Under the pieces are notes generated by a model. The model had not been told where the DNA came from. It searched no databases and saw only the letters and a list, made by a program, of their open reading frames with translations. Of a stretch of DNA of 64,000 bases, positions 22,665-34,000 are shown one piece after another (position 1 is the stretch's first letter; the number at the start of each line of letters is the position of its first letter). The translations under genes were made by a program, and so were the position numbers. Origin of the DNA: Asterella californica (taxonomy: Eukaryota; Streptophyta; Marchantiopsida; Marchantiales; Aytoniaceae); the NCBI GenBank assembly GCA_036924285.1, contig JAYKYS010000001.1:27527501-27591500 (forward strand), in the 5' to 3' direction.

Positions 22665-23715
22665 TTTTCTAATGAATGTCCCTCTAATCGTGCGAGCGTT
22701 AAGACGAAAAATTAGGTGAGTTGCCGCAAGAAGGGTTTACCGTTTCGGCACTTTGATCGTTTCCTGCTCGGTTTACCGTTTCCGCAAGAAGGAGAGAAGA
22801 GAAGAAGGGAAAGGAAGAAACGGACGAATGGAGTGATCTTTCTGATTATCGCGAACGGAGAGCCGCTGACAGAGAGTGCTAACTACGCGTCTGAGTCCTA
22901 CCAACTTATCTTGAAGATATTATTTGTAGGTACTAATCTATAGAGAGATTGCGTGCAGACAGAGGAGAGTTGCGTGGTACGGAAGCGAAGGAGTTCTTCG
23001 TCCAACACGGAGTGAAACTCAAACTCACTATTGTCATGAATCCGGAAAAAATTGATAAGAGCGAGAGAAGGCATTCGTCGATTGTTCAAGCTCTGGTAAA
23101 AGCATACGATGGTAGGCATAGATAATGACCTAGGTTGCTCCCTTTTGCTTTGTGGGCTGACCGGTCGACTCATTGCACTACTACTGGATACATGCCCATT
23201 GAATTGATGTTAGGTCAGAAGTCGATTATGTCGACAGAGGAGGATTTTCCTACATGGGTTACTTTACCGTGGGAAGAAGAAATGGATCGTGTACAACTTC
23301 TTGCACTTCGAATCAAGCAATTAGAACATAGGGAGGAGGATCTTAAAGAGGCACAACAAAAACTGAAAGAGGTCCATTTCAAGAACAAGGACAGGTTTGA
23401 CAAGACCCACCGGCTCCGACCGAAGTCCATACATGCTGGAGATTGGGTTTTGGTGTATGACAGTACGTTAGAGAATCAGCACTCTACGATTCGAAAACTT
23501 TCTAGGAGGTGGTTTGGCCCGTATGTTGTCTTAGAAGTGCATCAGAATGCTACTTACTCTTTACGGGAGCTCGATGGTACACCTCTAAGACTTCCTGTTG
23601 CTAGTAAGCGTATTAAGTTGTTTAGAAAAAGGGGAGAAACCATTGAGCTAGATGAATTTTTGGAGTCAGATCAGATGATGGATGCCGATACAGATCTGCT
23701 ATCAGAAGAAGACGT
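22665..23715 (+). mobile_element. Ty3-derived copy C, left piece
   Basis: A 230-bp segment not found in copy A is fused to the middle of the integrase core (from about 22900; ADRGELRGTE is readable as in A), followed by the C-terminal integrase frame 23135-23725 (RRWFGPYVVLEV). In-frame TAA TGA at 23123-23128 are shared with copies A and B. The frame is cut by the insertion of element D at 23716 and resumes at 34732. The same fusion is in copy B, so it predates the inverted duplication. Confidence 0.8.
23712..23715. repeat. target-site duplication of element D, left
   Basis: ACGT immediately before TGTCGTGTG. The same four bases follow the right LTR at 34728-34731. The uninterrupted site (GAAGACGTAGAGG) is visible in copy A near 14610. 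Confidence 0.85.
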
Positions 23716-25497
23716 TGTCGTGTGACGTGCTTTCTTATCTGGGAATACACCGGGTATCTAGCTGTAGAGAGTACGTGTCGCACTCCGTGACTCAGAACCA
23801 GTGACCACCCAAACCTCTCTCTGATCTCCAAGTACACTTTGAACCTTTCTCGCTACGATATCCTCACGTCCTCTCGGCAGATCTCTCTCCTACTCGACTA
23901 GGAATAGAACCGGGATAACAAGCACGGGCAACCTGTTCCTGCCATCACCGCAAGCACTCTTGGGTCTGCTGGTCATCACTCCAGCCTCACCACAAGAGAA
24001 ATACCAGCACTCCTAATAGAAAAGAAACCTAAACGCAACGCCCGCACACAAATCCAATCAAAACCAACTGGGCGTACAAACAGGCATGCGGGTATGGAGA
24101 GGATCCAAACACAGGAAATACAGTCAACAACTCTCCATACCCATGATCAAGTGCTCTGAAGCACTGGCAAAACCTCCAGGTCGACCTGTTCTTCAAAAAG
24201 AGTCTTAACTCTTGCGCCTTTCGGAGCAAGAACCTCTCAACTTTACCTCGCTGTCACTCCTCAACCACTGCTCAGAATGAGATGAAACCAAGGCCAGCAG
24301 ATAGCCTGTAGAATAATCTCTCTATTAAGGTATTACATGCAGAGAGATCATCTCTGAGTTGGCATCTATGCCCTTCTAAAGTTCGCTGTTTCTATAACAC
24401 GATACTATTTCAACAAAACTTTGCTGTTCGATTCCTCACAAACCACTCGATCAAAACAGCTCAAACTTCTCAGGAAGCTAATGTGTCACCATCACTACCA
24501 CTCTGTAAAATTTCACCAGCAGATCTTCAACCAAACTCTCCGAACGATCAAGCCCTTATCGCTGTTTTTGTAACATGATACTATTTCGACAGAACTTTGC
24601 TGTTCGATTCCTCACAAACCACTCGATCAAAACAGCTCAAACTTCTCAGGAAGCTAATGTGTCACCATCACTACCACTCTGTAAAGTTTCACCAGCAGAT
24701 CCTCAACCAAACTCTCGGAATGATCCAAGCCCTTCTCGTCAATGACACAAGGCGATATGCAGACCCTTGTGCACAAAAACAACGTTTCTCTTCAACCCAA
24801 TAATCCAAAATTTCACAGGTAGGTAGCTGACTGTACCTTCTCAGACCCTGGAAGGTTTCATAGCAAAATTCGACCTCAAACTCCCCATATCTCTCTCAAT
24901 GTCTCATGTTTACATTCGCCTACTATCATAACCTCCGATTTGAGACACCCAACTTCAGCTGGCCATAACTTTTTCACTCCGGCTTGGAATCGATCGATCT
25001 CTGAGTCCATCAGCAAGCCCATCTCAAGAGCTTTCCGGCAACAGTCAATTCATCTCCAGCAACCTCACAGAACTCCCAGAAAGTGAGAAAGACCTCACGG
25101 AAATGAAATTGGTCACGAATTTGACCCCCTCAGCTTCAATTGATCGTAACTTTCTCATCCGCGCTTCAAATCCAGCAACCATTGAGTCCACGGGCATCCT
25201 CGTCTCCCAAGCTTTCCAACCATAGCTCACACTCCGCGAATGGACCACGGGAAGTGACTCTACCCTCGAAAACGTGAAAGGAACTTGGTAGAAGGTGATT
25301 GGTCAAACTTTCGACCAATGAGAAACAAGTTGACAAAAAGGTTTTTGTCTTCACTCACATGACAAACACACAAAGAACGAATTTTTTATCCAAGAGTACC
25401 ATTTAGGCCTCAAAGTTTATATTGAACAAACTCCAAACACGTGCCGTTGACGATGCCGTCAACCACGAAGCACGTAAACACGAAGTACAAACTACTC

Positions 25498-25713
25498 TCA
25501 ATAGAGAGTCAGAATCTCGACTCTAAAACGGTTGACAATAAACGGAACTACAAAAGGAACAGATGAAGCTATTATCTGGTTATAATAATCCTCACCGAAG
25601 TTCCTCACGACAAACTCACGATGCGCCACCTTTGGACGACTGTAACATCGTATTTCGACCCAAGTGTTGAACGGAACTCTCGCTGGGAAGTTCAGATCCA
25701 ACGGAGGATCCAT
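25498..25713 (-). CDS. LTR-encoded small protein 2 (3' LTR copy)
   Basis: 71-codon frame, ATG at 25713. It lies in the same frame as small protein 1, two codons after that protein's TGA. It differs from the copy in the right LTR by two residues. See the entry at 34001-34216 for the description. Confidence 0.6.
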   Translation of the reverse strand: MDPPLDLNFPARVPFNTWVEIRCYSRPKVAHREFVVRNFGEDYYNQIIASSVPFVVPFIVNRFRVEILTLY

Positions 25714-25719
25714 ACCACA

Positions 25720-25935
25720 TCAAAGCAAGATGTAGACAGTAAGATCCCAAACAGCGTCGTAAGTGACAATGGGAAGAACGATAGGGTCCGGAGTAGCCAT
25801 CACCGCAGCCATAAACGACTCTCCCCAATGAGCTACCATAAATACTCGAAAGTGATCTCGCGGCAGACAATGGATCTTAATGACGAACGGATGCGCAAGT
25901 GGAAGATCAGGAGCACGAAAGGGTTCTCCGTTCAT
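25720..25935 (-). CDS. LTR-encoded small protein 1 (3' LTR copy)
   Basis: 71-codon frame, ATG at 25935 and TGA at 25720-25722. It is the same as the copy at 34223-34438. A longer open frame upstream has only a GTG, so the ATG that aligns with the homologue in LTR E was chosen. Confidence 0.6.
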   Translation of the reverse strand: MNGEPFRAPDLPLAHPFVIKIHCLPRDHFRVFMVAHWGESFMAAVMATPDPIVLPIVTYDAVWDLTVYILL

Positions 25936-26224
25936 GCCTACCACTCGCACTGCCGCTTACTTCATCCGATGATACTGATCACACCCCACTAGACTTGGAT
26001 ACTCTACACTCTATATCTCAAGCTCCGCGCACCTATCTTCTTATACATCAATCTCCCATGTGACGACAAGAGTACTACTCTTATCTCCACTCAGCGAAGA
26101 GTACACGGATCGTCCACGTGGAGTCTTATCTTTTGACCAGATAAGGTCCCAGTGGCTCCTCAACACCAAACACGTACGAAGGATATGTGGTGGTTTCACA
26201 CCCTAGCCAATCCACAACACGACA

Positions 26225-26236
26225 TCCACCCCCTCT
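26225..26236 (-). promoter_or_regulatory. polypurine tract of element D
   Basis: On the minus strand, AGAGGGGGTGGA directly abuts the 3' LTR. This is the expected plus-strand primer site. Copies A and C have the equivalent GGAGGGGGTGA before their LTR starts. Confidence 0.85.
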
Positions 26237-26289
26237 GAACCTGTGCATCCTCTGGTATGCACCAACTTAATCATACGTTGTGGTTGGCA

Positions 26290-28122
26290 TCATACCACTT
26301 CTTCCTCATCTTCTTCTTCGGGAGTCTCCCCTTCAGGCTCTACGCTCTCATCTGGACTCTCATCTTGATCTTGAGAGAGATCAAACTCGATACTGATCTC
26401 TTCAATGTCTGGATCTTCATCTCGTCGCTTAAAGAGTTTTATCCGTTTTCCTGCAATCGGAACTTTAAGCCGTGCACCATCCAACTCACGTAGTACGTAT
26501 GTGGCATTGTCATGAATACGAACAACCACGTAAGGCCCAAACCAGCGTTTAGAAAACTTTCTCAACGCTCTATGCTGGTTGTCCAAGCTGCTATCATATA
26601 CCAATACCCAATCATCTTCCTGGATCTTCTTAGGTCGTAGTCGATGTCGCTTATCAAATCTGTCTTTGTTCTTCAAGCGAGCTTTTCGTAACCGTTCCAG
26701 AGCTAGCTCCACATCCTCTGGTCTCCGCTCCAACTGACGAATCCTAAGAGCGAGAAGATCCTCTCTAGAGAGATTATCTTCCCAAGGTAGAACACTCCAA
26801 GTAGGTATTTGCTCTTCGATAGACATGATCGGTTTTTGCCCTTGCATTAGTTCTGCTGGCATGTATCCGGTCACCGAGCTATGAGTTGTACGATCGGCCC
26901 ATAGAGCAAATGGTAGAAGCCTTGGCCATTCTCTCACCCTTCCGTTGCAAGCTTTCACAATCGCTTTCCTGATGGGAGGATGACCGCGCTCACTCTTCGC
27001 ATTTCCTTCTGGGTTGTAAGCCATGGTAAGAGCTAACTTGATTCCCCGCCTCTTGAAGAACATATCAGCTTCGTGAGCATTCAGTTCTCCGCGGTCTGCT
27101 GTAATCTTCCCAACACATCCGTATCTGCAGATCACATCTTCAAGTAGAAATCTGCACACCCCTTCTGTAGTGTTTGTGCGCAGAGCGCGTCCTTCGACTT
27201 GGTTCGATAGATCCTCCCGTGCCAAAACCAAGTATCTCATCTGCCATATCCCAACTGGCATCGTAACCAGATCTACTACCCACTTGTAATGCATTGCAAG
27301 TGGATACGTAGGATGAAGCTCATCTCGATGTCGGATGTCAGAGTACATCTGGCAAGTTACACACGTCTCCACAAATCGCACTACATCTCTGTACATGTTA
27401 CGCCACCAATATCTCTCTTTGAGTTTGGTAAAGGTGGCATAAATACCCCGATGTCCAGCCCATAAGCTCTCATGGAATTCTTGAATGAGTTGGGTTTGCA
27501 TCTCTTGCTTACACACAACCCGTTGCGGCATCTCGCCACTCCGCTTGGCGCGCTTCCACAGATAGCCCCCTTGTTGTATGTAGTTGTAAGCCTTCCTCCT
27601 GATCTGTTTGAACTGAGCATCATTCCATTCTGGTTGCTTGGTCAGCGAATCAAGATAACGCCCAATGTCTAACCATTCTCCTTCGTATAGCTCCTCCATG
27701 AATGAGTTTTGATGTTCATGCATTCCCTTCTGAGCTCTACAAAAGACGGTCGTGCCTATATCCTCTGTGTCTTCTGTCAAATCCTCTTCATCCTCATATC
27801 TGGCCCTAGACAACATATCTGCTACCGGGTTATCTTTTCCCGCTATGTGTCTAAATTCCGGATTCAACGACTTGATATAAGCAATCCATCGCAACATAGC
27901 GATATCAGGGGTGTTACAATTCGTAATCATCCCTAACAGTGGCAAACAATCCGTCTCCACTATCACCGGTGCTCCAATCAAATAGTCCTTCTCAACTTTC
28001 ATCGCAGTAACTACCCCCCATAGCTCTCGCTTTACTTGTGGGTAGTTTCGCTGTCGCTCACTCAACACTTTGGCTCCAAATCTGATTGCAAACCGGTTTC
28101 CATCCTCATCATCTTGTCCCAC
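26290..28122 (-). CDS. element D RNase H and integrase
   Basis: A 610-residue frame. It opens with the RNase H region (RQRNYPQVKRELWGVV, then VETDCLPLLG), then a linker, then integrase. The integrase has an HHCC zinc segment (FHESLWAGHRG...CVTC) and a DDE core with the first Asp in VDLVTMP, the second in ITADRGEL and Glu in KSERGH. A GPY/F-like module (KRWFGPYVVV) and an acidic tail with runs of Glu follow. All catalytic residues are present. It is in frame with the upstream RT frame across a TGA at 28126-28128, where the natural residue after IG is most likely Trp. There is no chromodomain that I can see. Confidence 0.9.
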   Translation of the reverse strand: MGQDDEDGNRFAIRFGAKVLSERQRNYPQVKRELWGVVTAMKVEKDYLIGAPVIVETDCLPLLGMITNCNTPDIAMLRWIAYIKSLNPEFRHIAGKDNPVADMLSRARYEDEEDLTEDTEDIGTTVFCRAQKGMHEHQNSFMEELYEGEWLDIGRYLDSLTKQPEWNDAQFKQIRRKAYNYIQQGGYLWKRAKRSGEMPQRVVCKQEMQTQLIQEFHESLWAGHRGIYATFTKLKERYWWRNMYRDVVRFVETCVTCQMYSDIRHRDELHPTYPLAMHYKWVVDLVTMPVGIWQMRYLVLAREDLSNQVEGRALRTNTTEGVCRFLLEDVICRYGCVGKITADRGELNAHEADMFFKRRGIKLALTMAYNPEGNAKSERGHPPIRKAIVKACNGRVREWPRLLPFALWADRTTHSSVTGYMPAELMQGQKPIMSIEEQIPTWSVLPWEDNLSREDLLALRIRQLERRPEDVELALERLRKARLKNKDRFDKRHRLRPKKIQEDDWVLVYDSSLDNQHRALRKFSKRWFGPYVVVRIHDNATYVLRELDGARLKVPIAGKRIKLFKRRDEDPDIEEISIEFDLSQDQDESPDESVEPEGETPEEEDEEEVV

Positions 28123-28125
28123 TGC

Positions 28126-29742
28126 TCACCCAATGGCTATCGGACTTGTATCAACCGTGATTATCACGTGTTTGCCATCTTCATAACTCACCCTTCGTAG
28201 CACAGGTGGAGAAGACAACAACTGCTTCAGCTTCTGCACCGCTTCGATATGCCTCTCCTCCCATCTGAACTTCGTGCTCTTTCGTAACAGACCATAGAGT
28301 GGATCTGATACATGAGCAAAATGAGGAATCCACACATGATAAAACACGCAAGCTCCTAAGAACCTTCGCACCTCTGTTGTTGAGCTACATGTGTCCTTCA
28401 TCCGCTGTATGGCATCCACCTTGTTAGGATCAGGTTTGCGACCAAACCATCCGCATAAGTGCCCCACAATCACAACTTCTCGAACTCCAAATGAAGACTT
28501 AGCACCAGATAGTGTCAAGTGAACCTTCCCGAGCCGCGATAAAATCTGATCACAATCTAGAATATGATCAGCCACAAATTTTCGACACCCCCTCTGATCG
28601 ACTCTCTCATCCTTCTGCTCCTCTACACATCCTTTGATTGGAATGTCATCTAAGAAAGGCATGGTCTTCTCCGGGATGAAGTCTCGAAGAACTTTGTTCA
28701 TCCCGTTCATCATGTGTGCAACAGAATTTGTTGCCCCCTGCGGCAATGTGCACATCCTCACCAAACCCAACGGTGTCCTCATAGTAGTGACATCTCTACT
28801 CTTTTCAGCAAGCTGAAACTGATCGTATCCAGAGTAGAGGTCTCCTATCGAGTAAATGGCTCTACCAGCGAATGCTTCAGCAAATTCCCCCACAATAGGT
28901 CCGATCCCCGTATTTCTGATGGTCACCTGATTCACCGGTTGCATATCCTGAATGAACCGTAGCGCTCCGCTCTTCTTCGGCACTGTAAACCAGCGGCTGG
29001 AATACGGTGCAAACGATGGCTCAAGGATTCTCATCCGCATCTTCTCCTTTAGAAGCTCCATAAGCTTAGGCAGATGTGCCCTAGGAACGGGAATTGGTCT
29101 CAAGTCCCAAGGCGTATGCGGTACCGTAAATATGATCATCGGTGCTACAACGCTTGGATCTACACACCCAATATCTGAAGGCTCAAAAGCAAATGTTTTC
29201 CCGTGCCTACTTAACATCTCTTTGAACTCCTTCTCCTCAGCAGGTAGAAGAAAATCTGTAGAACCAACCTTCAACTCCTTAAGCGTAGCTTCTGTAAACT
29301 TGTGACCTATCTGATCAGGATACCGTAAGCTCTTCTCCTTTGAGGCTTGTTGAACTCGTTGGTCAGAGTCGCTAGGTAGCGGTTGTGCAACCGGCTTCAC
29401 CTTTTTATCCATTGTTTTATACCTGGTCTCAACTCTGACTTCAGGTATCTGGAATGACTCTATAGCCGAGTAAAGCTCCATAGAACGTATGTAGACAACT
29501 TGGTCTTCATTCCCTTGTTCAGCCTTACGAAGTTCTTCCAAAGGATCATCCAAATCCATCTCCATGTAAACGCCCTCTATCTTATCCTCCTCACTAAGCA
29601 CACCAACTCTTTTTAGATCTTTTTGGGTTCTTTGCACAGCTTTCTTCTCCCATTTCTGAAGATCAGCAAGCTGTGTATACACAGCAAATCCACTCTCCGA
29701 ATATCTCACCACTCCTGTACAAAAGGCACTATCCTTCTCCAA
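28126..29742 (-). CDS. element D reverse transcriptase
   Basis: A 538-residue frame and the central part of pol. A linker leads to the RT palm (YSIGDLYSGYDQFQL, then LPQGATNSVAHM, then the catalytic FLDDI). It uses FLDDI rather than the usual Y-x-DD, and is followed by IPIKG. From memory that form resembles fungal and some non-seed-plant Ty3 elements more than angiosperm chromoviruses. The thumb/connection follows (RRFLGACVFYHVWIPHFA). The frame opens before the Met at 29742 and continues upstream in the -1 frame relative to gag-protease, to about 29805. It ends at TGA 28126-28128, after which RNase H continues in the same frame. Confidence 0.9.
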   Translation of the reverse strand: MEKDSAFCTGVVRYSESGFAVYTQLADLQKWEKKAVQRTQKDLKRVGVLSEEDKIEGVYMEMDLDDPLEELRKAEQGNEDQVVYIRSMELYSAIESFQIPEVRVETRYKTMDKKVKPVAQPLPSDSDQRVQQASKEKSLRYPDQIGHKFTEATLKELKVGSTDFLLPAEEKEFKEMLSRHGKTFAFEPSDIGCVDPSVVAPMIIFTVPHTPWDLRPIPVPRAHLPKLMELLKEKMRMRILEPSFAPYSSRWFTVPKKSGALRFIQDMQPVNQVTIRNTGIGPIVGEFAEAFAGRAIYSIGDLYSGYDQFQLAEKSRDVTTMRTPLGLVRMCTLPQGATNSVAHMMNGMNKVLRDFIPEKTMPFLDDIPIKGCVEEQKDERVDQRGCRKFVADHILDCDQILSRLGKVHLTLSGAKSSFGVREVVIVGHLCGWFGRKPDPNKVDAIQRMKDTCSSTTEVRRFLGACVFYHVWIPHFAHVSDPLYGLLRKSTKFRWEERHIEAVQKLKQLLSSPPVLRRVSYEDGKHVIITVDTSPIAIG

Positions 29743-29786
29743 CGAGAGTACCTTCTCTTGTGTATCGGTACCACTATACTCTCGCT

Positions 29787-31760
29787 CTATAGTGGCCCTC
29801 TGGAAAAATCCTTAAACTCTTCACTGACTTTGGGTAGAGACACGCTCCGCAAGTAATCTCGGTTACGCTCATGATTAGCAGACACAGTCAAGAACTGTAC
29901 CGTTGTTTTGCCATCCTGACTCCTGATTCGAGCATAAGCAGAACCGTCATCCAACACCTTAGTCTCCATCCTTACAGCTGTAATGAATGGTTGACCAAGA
30001 ATAACCGGATAGGAAGTAGTATCTTGAACAAAGAAGTTTTGTTCAAGTACCACATTCCCTATCTTCATCTTCACATCCGGACAAGCACCATAGAGTTCTC
30101 CTCGTGTGTTGTTTGCTGCTCGGATCATCCAACCATGATCTATATCAACAGGCCATCCACCCTGCTTGTAGATGTCTTTAGAGACAATATTGATCTCAGA
30201 TCCATGATCGATGAGAGCAACCACCGGATCTTTCATCTCTCCTACATTCACTAAGGTTTCAGTAGTGGCTCTTGCCCAATGCCCTCTAGTGTAATGACTA
30301 GAGATCTTATCGTCCTCTTCCTTATCCACATCAAACCGAACTTTACGAGTGTTGTAAGAATGAACCAACTCTCGCTCCTCTTCCTCTGTAATCACTGTGT
30401 CTAGAGCACTGGACACTGCGGTCTCTCCCGTCAATTGTCTCTTCCGCTTGATAATGTCAATGATGACATCATGAAACTCCTTCTTCGCAATCCCGAGGAT
30501 CTCTCGCAAGGTAAACTCAATCTTTGTATTGAGCACCTTCTCCTGCAACACCTCTTTCATGTTGGTTGCTGCTTCAATGTCTGATTGCAGCTTATACATG
30601 GGAGCTTTGCCCTTCTCCCTACCCTTACCCTTCTCTGTACTCCCAGAAGGTAGGACGTCATCCATAGCTTCTTCTCGTAGAGGTGCAGTCTCCTGTCGGA
30701 GTCTATCTCCTCTTAGTTGCCTCTTGGGAGCCGCTCTCTCCTCACTTGGACCAGCCTCGTCTCTCCTACGCTTCTCTTCCATGATAGCTTCATGTTGAGC
30801 CTTGGCTACGTAGGCATGAACGGACATAGCATCTACGGGATCATCCCATCCAGTAGCACTCCTGATTGCTGTGGCTGTTCTGAGCAACTCCTCCCTTGCC
30901 ATTTTCCCCTTTCTGTTCGTGCTCACAGCGTGACTCCACATATCAGTGGTATCCTCATGTTTCAAAAAGGTACTCTCCTTTTTGCTAATCACCTCGACTC
31001 CATAGGTAGAAACTTCTATCGATGCCACATCATGCACTGTTAGATGATCCTCCAAAATTTTCTTCATCCCTCCTCTATCGAAGTTGGTCCTCAGAGTCTC
31101 TCCGTTGTCTCTCAAGGCGATTTTTCCTTCCTTCCAGAAAATTATGCCTTGCTGCAAGGCATCAGTGAAACTCCCGCATTCCTTCCGTTGATGATCGGTG
31201 TTATCACACCAAATACACCTCTGAACATATCCTTGTTTTGGTGCAGGTCTCCCTTCAGGTGCCCCATCCTTCTCCTCCAACCTTGTCAACTTGATCTGTA
31301 AGTCTCTCATCTTCTTCTCCAAATCTTCCATTGCTTGATTCCGCTGTGGTACAATCGTAGTGATAGGAATAGTAGGAAGCGAAATAGTAGGTAGAGGAGC
31401 AGTCTGCACCGTTGGTTGCCTTCGTGGTATCACAATAGGCGGCGGTCTTGGTGCTTGACTCACAACCACCTTCCCTCTTCGGTATTCTCGCTTTGCAAGT
31501 ACTCCCACTGCTTCACTAACATTCTTCCAATCAGATGTGAGACCATTGTCTTTCGTCCGATCTTCCAACAGCAACTCTAACTCCCTCTGTAGCTCGCTGT
31601 TGGCTGACTGTAAAAATAGCTCCACTTTGTCATTCTCAAGTGTGAGCTTCTCCATCCGAGATAGTTGAAGAAACTGTCTCTCAAACTCCCGAAGTAGTTC
31701 GGTAGCAACTAGTTCCTTGCTGGGTTTGTTCACCCACTCCATGAATGACTTCTTAGTCAC
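29787..31760 (-). CDS. element D gag C-terminal part and protease
   Basis: A 657-residue frame continuing gag after a TGA. It carries coiled-coil-like charged stretches, a CCHC zinc knuckle (CIWCDNTDHQRKEC) around residue 185, a basic/acidic linker and a retropepsin-like segment with LIDHGSEINIVS about four-fifths along. The protease motif has DHG instead of the usual DTG/DSG. The frame ends at TAG 29787-29789. RT continues in the -1 frame, and the overlap near 29805 has GAT TTT TCC, where a single -1 slip on TTT would fuse protease to RT. Confidence 0.85.
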   Translation of the reverse strand: MTKKSFMEWVNKPSKELVATELLREFERQFLQLSRMEKLTLENDKVELFLQSANSELQRELELLLEDRTKDNGLTSDWKNVSEAVGVLAKREYRRGKVVVSQAPRPPPIVIPRRQPTVQTAPLPTISLPTIPITTIVPQRNQAMEDLEKKMRDLQIKLTRLEEKDGAPEGRPAPKQGYVQRCIWCDNTDHQRKECGSFTDALQQGIIFWKEGKIALRDNGETLRTNFDRGGMKKILEDHLTVHDVASIEVSTYGVEVISKKESTFLKHEDTTDMWSHAVSTNRKGKMAREELLRTATAIRSATGWDDPVDAMSVHAYVAKAQHEAIMEEKRRRDEAGPSEERAAPKRQLRGDRLRQETAPLREEAMDDVLPSGSTEKGKGREKGKAPMYKLQSDIEAATNMKEVLQEKVLNTKIEFTLREILGIAKKEFHDVIIDIIKRKRQLTGETAVSSALDTVITEEEERELVHSYNTRKVRFDVDKEEDDKISSHYTRGHWARATTETLVNVGEMKDPVVALIDHGSEINIVSKDIYKQGGWPVDIDHGWMIRAANNTRGELYGACPDVKMKIGNVVLEQNFFVQDTTSYPVILGQPFITAVRMETKVLDDGSAYARIRSQDGKTTVQFLTVSANHERNRDYLRSVSLPKVSEEFKDFSRGPL

Positions 31761-32153
31761 TCAATCTGCATCCTCCAAAGAGTATTCCTCCTTCAACTGA
31801 AGAGAAAACTCCTCCCAGTTAGCTCCATGAGATTGAATGAGCCCCTTCACATGTTCCCGTAACTCCGGGACAACAGCAAGCTCAAACGTCCGTACCATCT
31901 CCCTCTCTGGTACCTTACTCAGCTCCATCTCTCGAGAATAGAACTTCAGGTACTTGGAGATGTTTCTCCCTTCAAACTGATCCAATGTCCCCACCACCGA
32001 ATGCAAAGCCTTGGTAGCCATCGCCTCCTTCCGTTGAACAGCTTGTTGTTGATCCATGTACAGAGCAAATGCTTGGAACATTTGCCCTATAGCAGGATCA
32101 AGCTGCAGCGGAATCGTGCCGGAAGGGTTTCCAACTCCTTGTCTCTCGGCCAT
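31761..32153 (-). CDS. element D gag N-terminal part
   Basis: 130 residues from ATG 32153, 66 nt inside the 5' LTR boundary, to a TGA at 31761-31763. The frame continues without a shift into the next ORF, whose sequence (VTKKSFMEWV) reads like uninterrupted gag. The residue lost is probably Arg (CGA to TGA). It contains the capsid-like helix-rich start of Ty3 gag (FEGRNISKYLKFY). Confidence 0.85.
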   Translation of the reverse strand: MAERQGVGNPSGTIPLQLDPAIGQMFQAFALYMDQQQAVQRKEAMATKALHSVVGTLDQFEGRNISKYLKFYSREMELSKVPEREMVRTFELAVVPELREHVKGLIQSHGANWEEFSLQLKEEYSLEDAD

Positions 32154-32196
32154 GGTAAAGTTCTGAGAAGAACTTCACTAACTCTCCACCCCAGAA

Positions 32197-32216
32197 GTTT
32201 CACGTCGAGTTCACCA
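32197..32216 (-). promoter_or_regulatory. candidate primer-binding site of element D
   Basis: On the minus strand, two bases after the 5' LTR, TGGTGAACTCGACGTGAA begins with the TGG expected to pair with a tRNA CCA end. It does not match the initiator-Met PBS that I know, so the primer tRNA is unassigned. Confidence 0.55.
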
Positions 32217-34000
32217 ACTGTCGTGTGACGTGCTTTCTTATCTGGGAATACACCGGGTATCTAGCTGTAGAGAGTACGTGTCGCACTCCGTGACTCAGAA
32301 CCAGTGACCACCCAAACCTCTCTCTGATCTCCAAGTACACTTTGAACCTTTCTCGCTACGATATCCTCACGTCCTCTCGGCAGATCTCTCTCCTACTCGA
32401 CTAGGAATAGAACCGGGATAACAAGCACGGGCAACCTGTTCCTGCCATCACCGCAAGCACTCTTGGGTCTGCTGGTCATCACTCCAGCCTCACCACAAGA
32501 GAAATACCAGCACTCCTAATAGAAAAGAAACCTAAACGCAACGCCCGCACACAAATCCAATCAAAACCAACTGGGCGTACAAACAGGCATGCGGGTATGG
32601 AGAGGATCCAAACACAGGAAATACAGTCAACAACTCTCCATACCCATGATCAAGTGCTCTGAAGCACTGGCAAAACCTCCAGGTCGACCTGTTCTTCAAA
32701 AAGAGTCTTAACTCTTGCGCCTTTCGGAGCAAGAACCTCTCAACTTTACCTCGCTGTCACTCCTCAACCACTGCTCAGAATGAGATGAAACCAAGGCCAG
32801 CAGATAGCCTGTAGAATAATCTCTCTATTAAGGTATTACATGCAGAGAGATCATCTCTGAGTTGGCATCTATGCCCTTCTAAAGTTCGCTGTTTCTATAA
32901 CACGATACTATTTCAACAAAACTTTGCTGTTCGATTCCTCACAAACCACTCGATCAAAACAGCTCAAACTTCTCAGGAAGCTAATGTGTCACCATCACTA
33001 CCACTCTGTAAAATTTCACCAGCAGATCTTCAACCAAACTCTCCGAACGATCAAGCCCTTATCGCTGTTTTTGTAACATGATACTATTTCGACAGAACTT
33101 TGCTGTTCGATTCCTCACAAACCACTCGATCAAAACAGCTCAAACTTCTCAGGAAGCTAATGTGTCACCATCACTACCACTCTGTAAAGTTTCACCAGCA
33201 GATCCTCAACCAAACTCTCGGAATGATCCAAGCCCTTCTCGTCAATGACACAAGGCGATATGCAGACCCTTGTGCACAAAAACAACGTTTCTCTTCAACC
33301 CAATAATCCAAAATTTCACAGGTAGGTAGCTGACTGTACCTTCTCAGACCCTGGAAGGTTTCATAGCAAAATTCGACCTCAAACTCCCCATATCTCTCTC
33401 AATGTCTCATGTTTACATTCGCCTACTATCATAACCTCCGATTTGAGACACCCAACTTCAGCTGGCCATAACTTTTTCACTCCGGCTTGGAATCGATCGA
33501 TCTCTGAGTCCATCAGCAAGCCCATCTCAAGAGCTTTCCGGCAACAGTCAATTCATCTCCAGCAACCTCACAGAACTCCCAGAAAGTGAGAAAGACCTCA
33601 CGGAAATGAAATTGGTCACGAATTTGACCCCCTCAGCTTCAATTGATCGTAACTTTCTCATCCGCGCTTCAAATCCAGCAACCATTGAGTCCACGGGCAT
33701 CCTCGTCTCCCAAGCTTTCCAACCATAGCTCACACTCCGCGAATGGACCACGGGAAGTGACTCTACCCTCGAAAACGTGAAAGGAACTTGGTAGAAGGTG
33801 ATTGGTCAAACTTTCGACCAATGAGAAACAAGTTGACAAAAAGGTTTTTGTCTTCACTCACATGACAAACACACAAAGAACGAATTTTTTATCCAAGAGT
33901 ACCATTTAGGCCTCAAAGTTTATATTGAACAAACTCCAAACACGTGCCGTTGACGATGCCGTCAACCACGAAGCACGTAAACACGAAGTACAAACTACTC

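Larger units (their letters stand above)
23716..26224 (-). repeat. 3' LTR of element D (left)
   Basis: 2509 bp and nearly identical to the right LTR at an offset of 8503. It contains a 176-bp tandem duplication (starting at 24385 and 24561), a second, weaker repeat of about 175 bp around 24960-25260, and two small sense-strand ORFs near its 5' side. A frame of 66 codons at 24029-24229 and others are also present but have no counterpart in LTR E. Confidence 0.95.
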
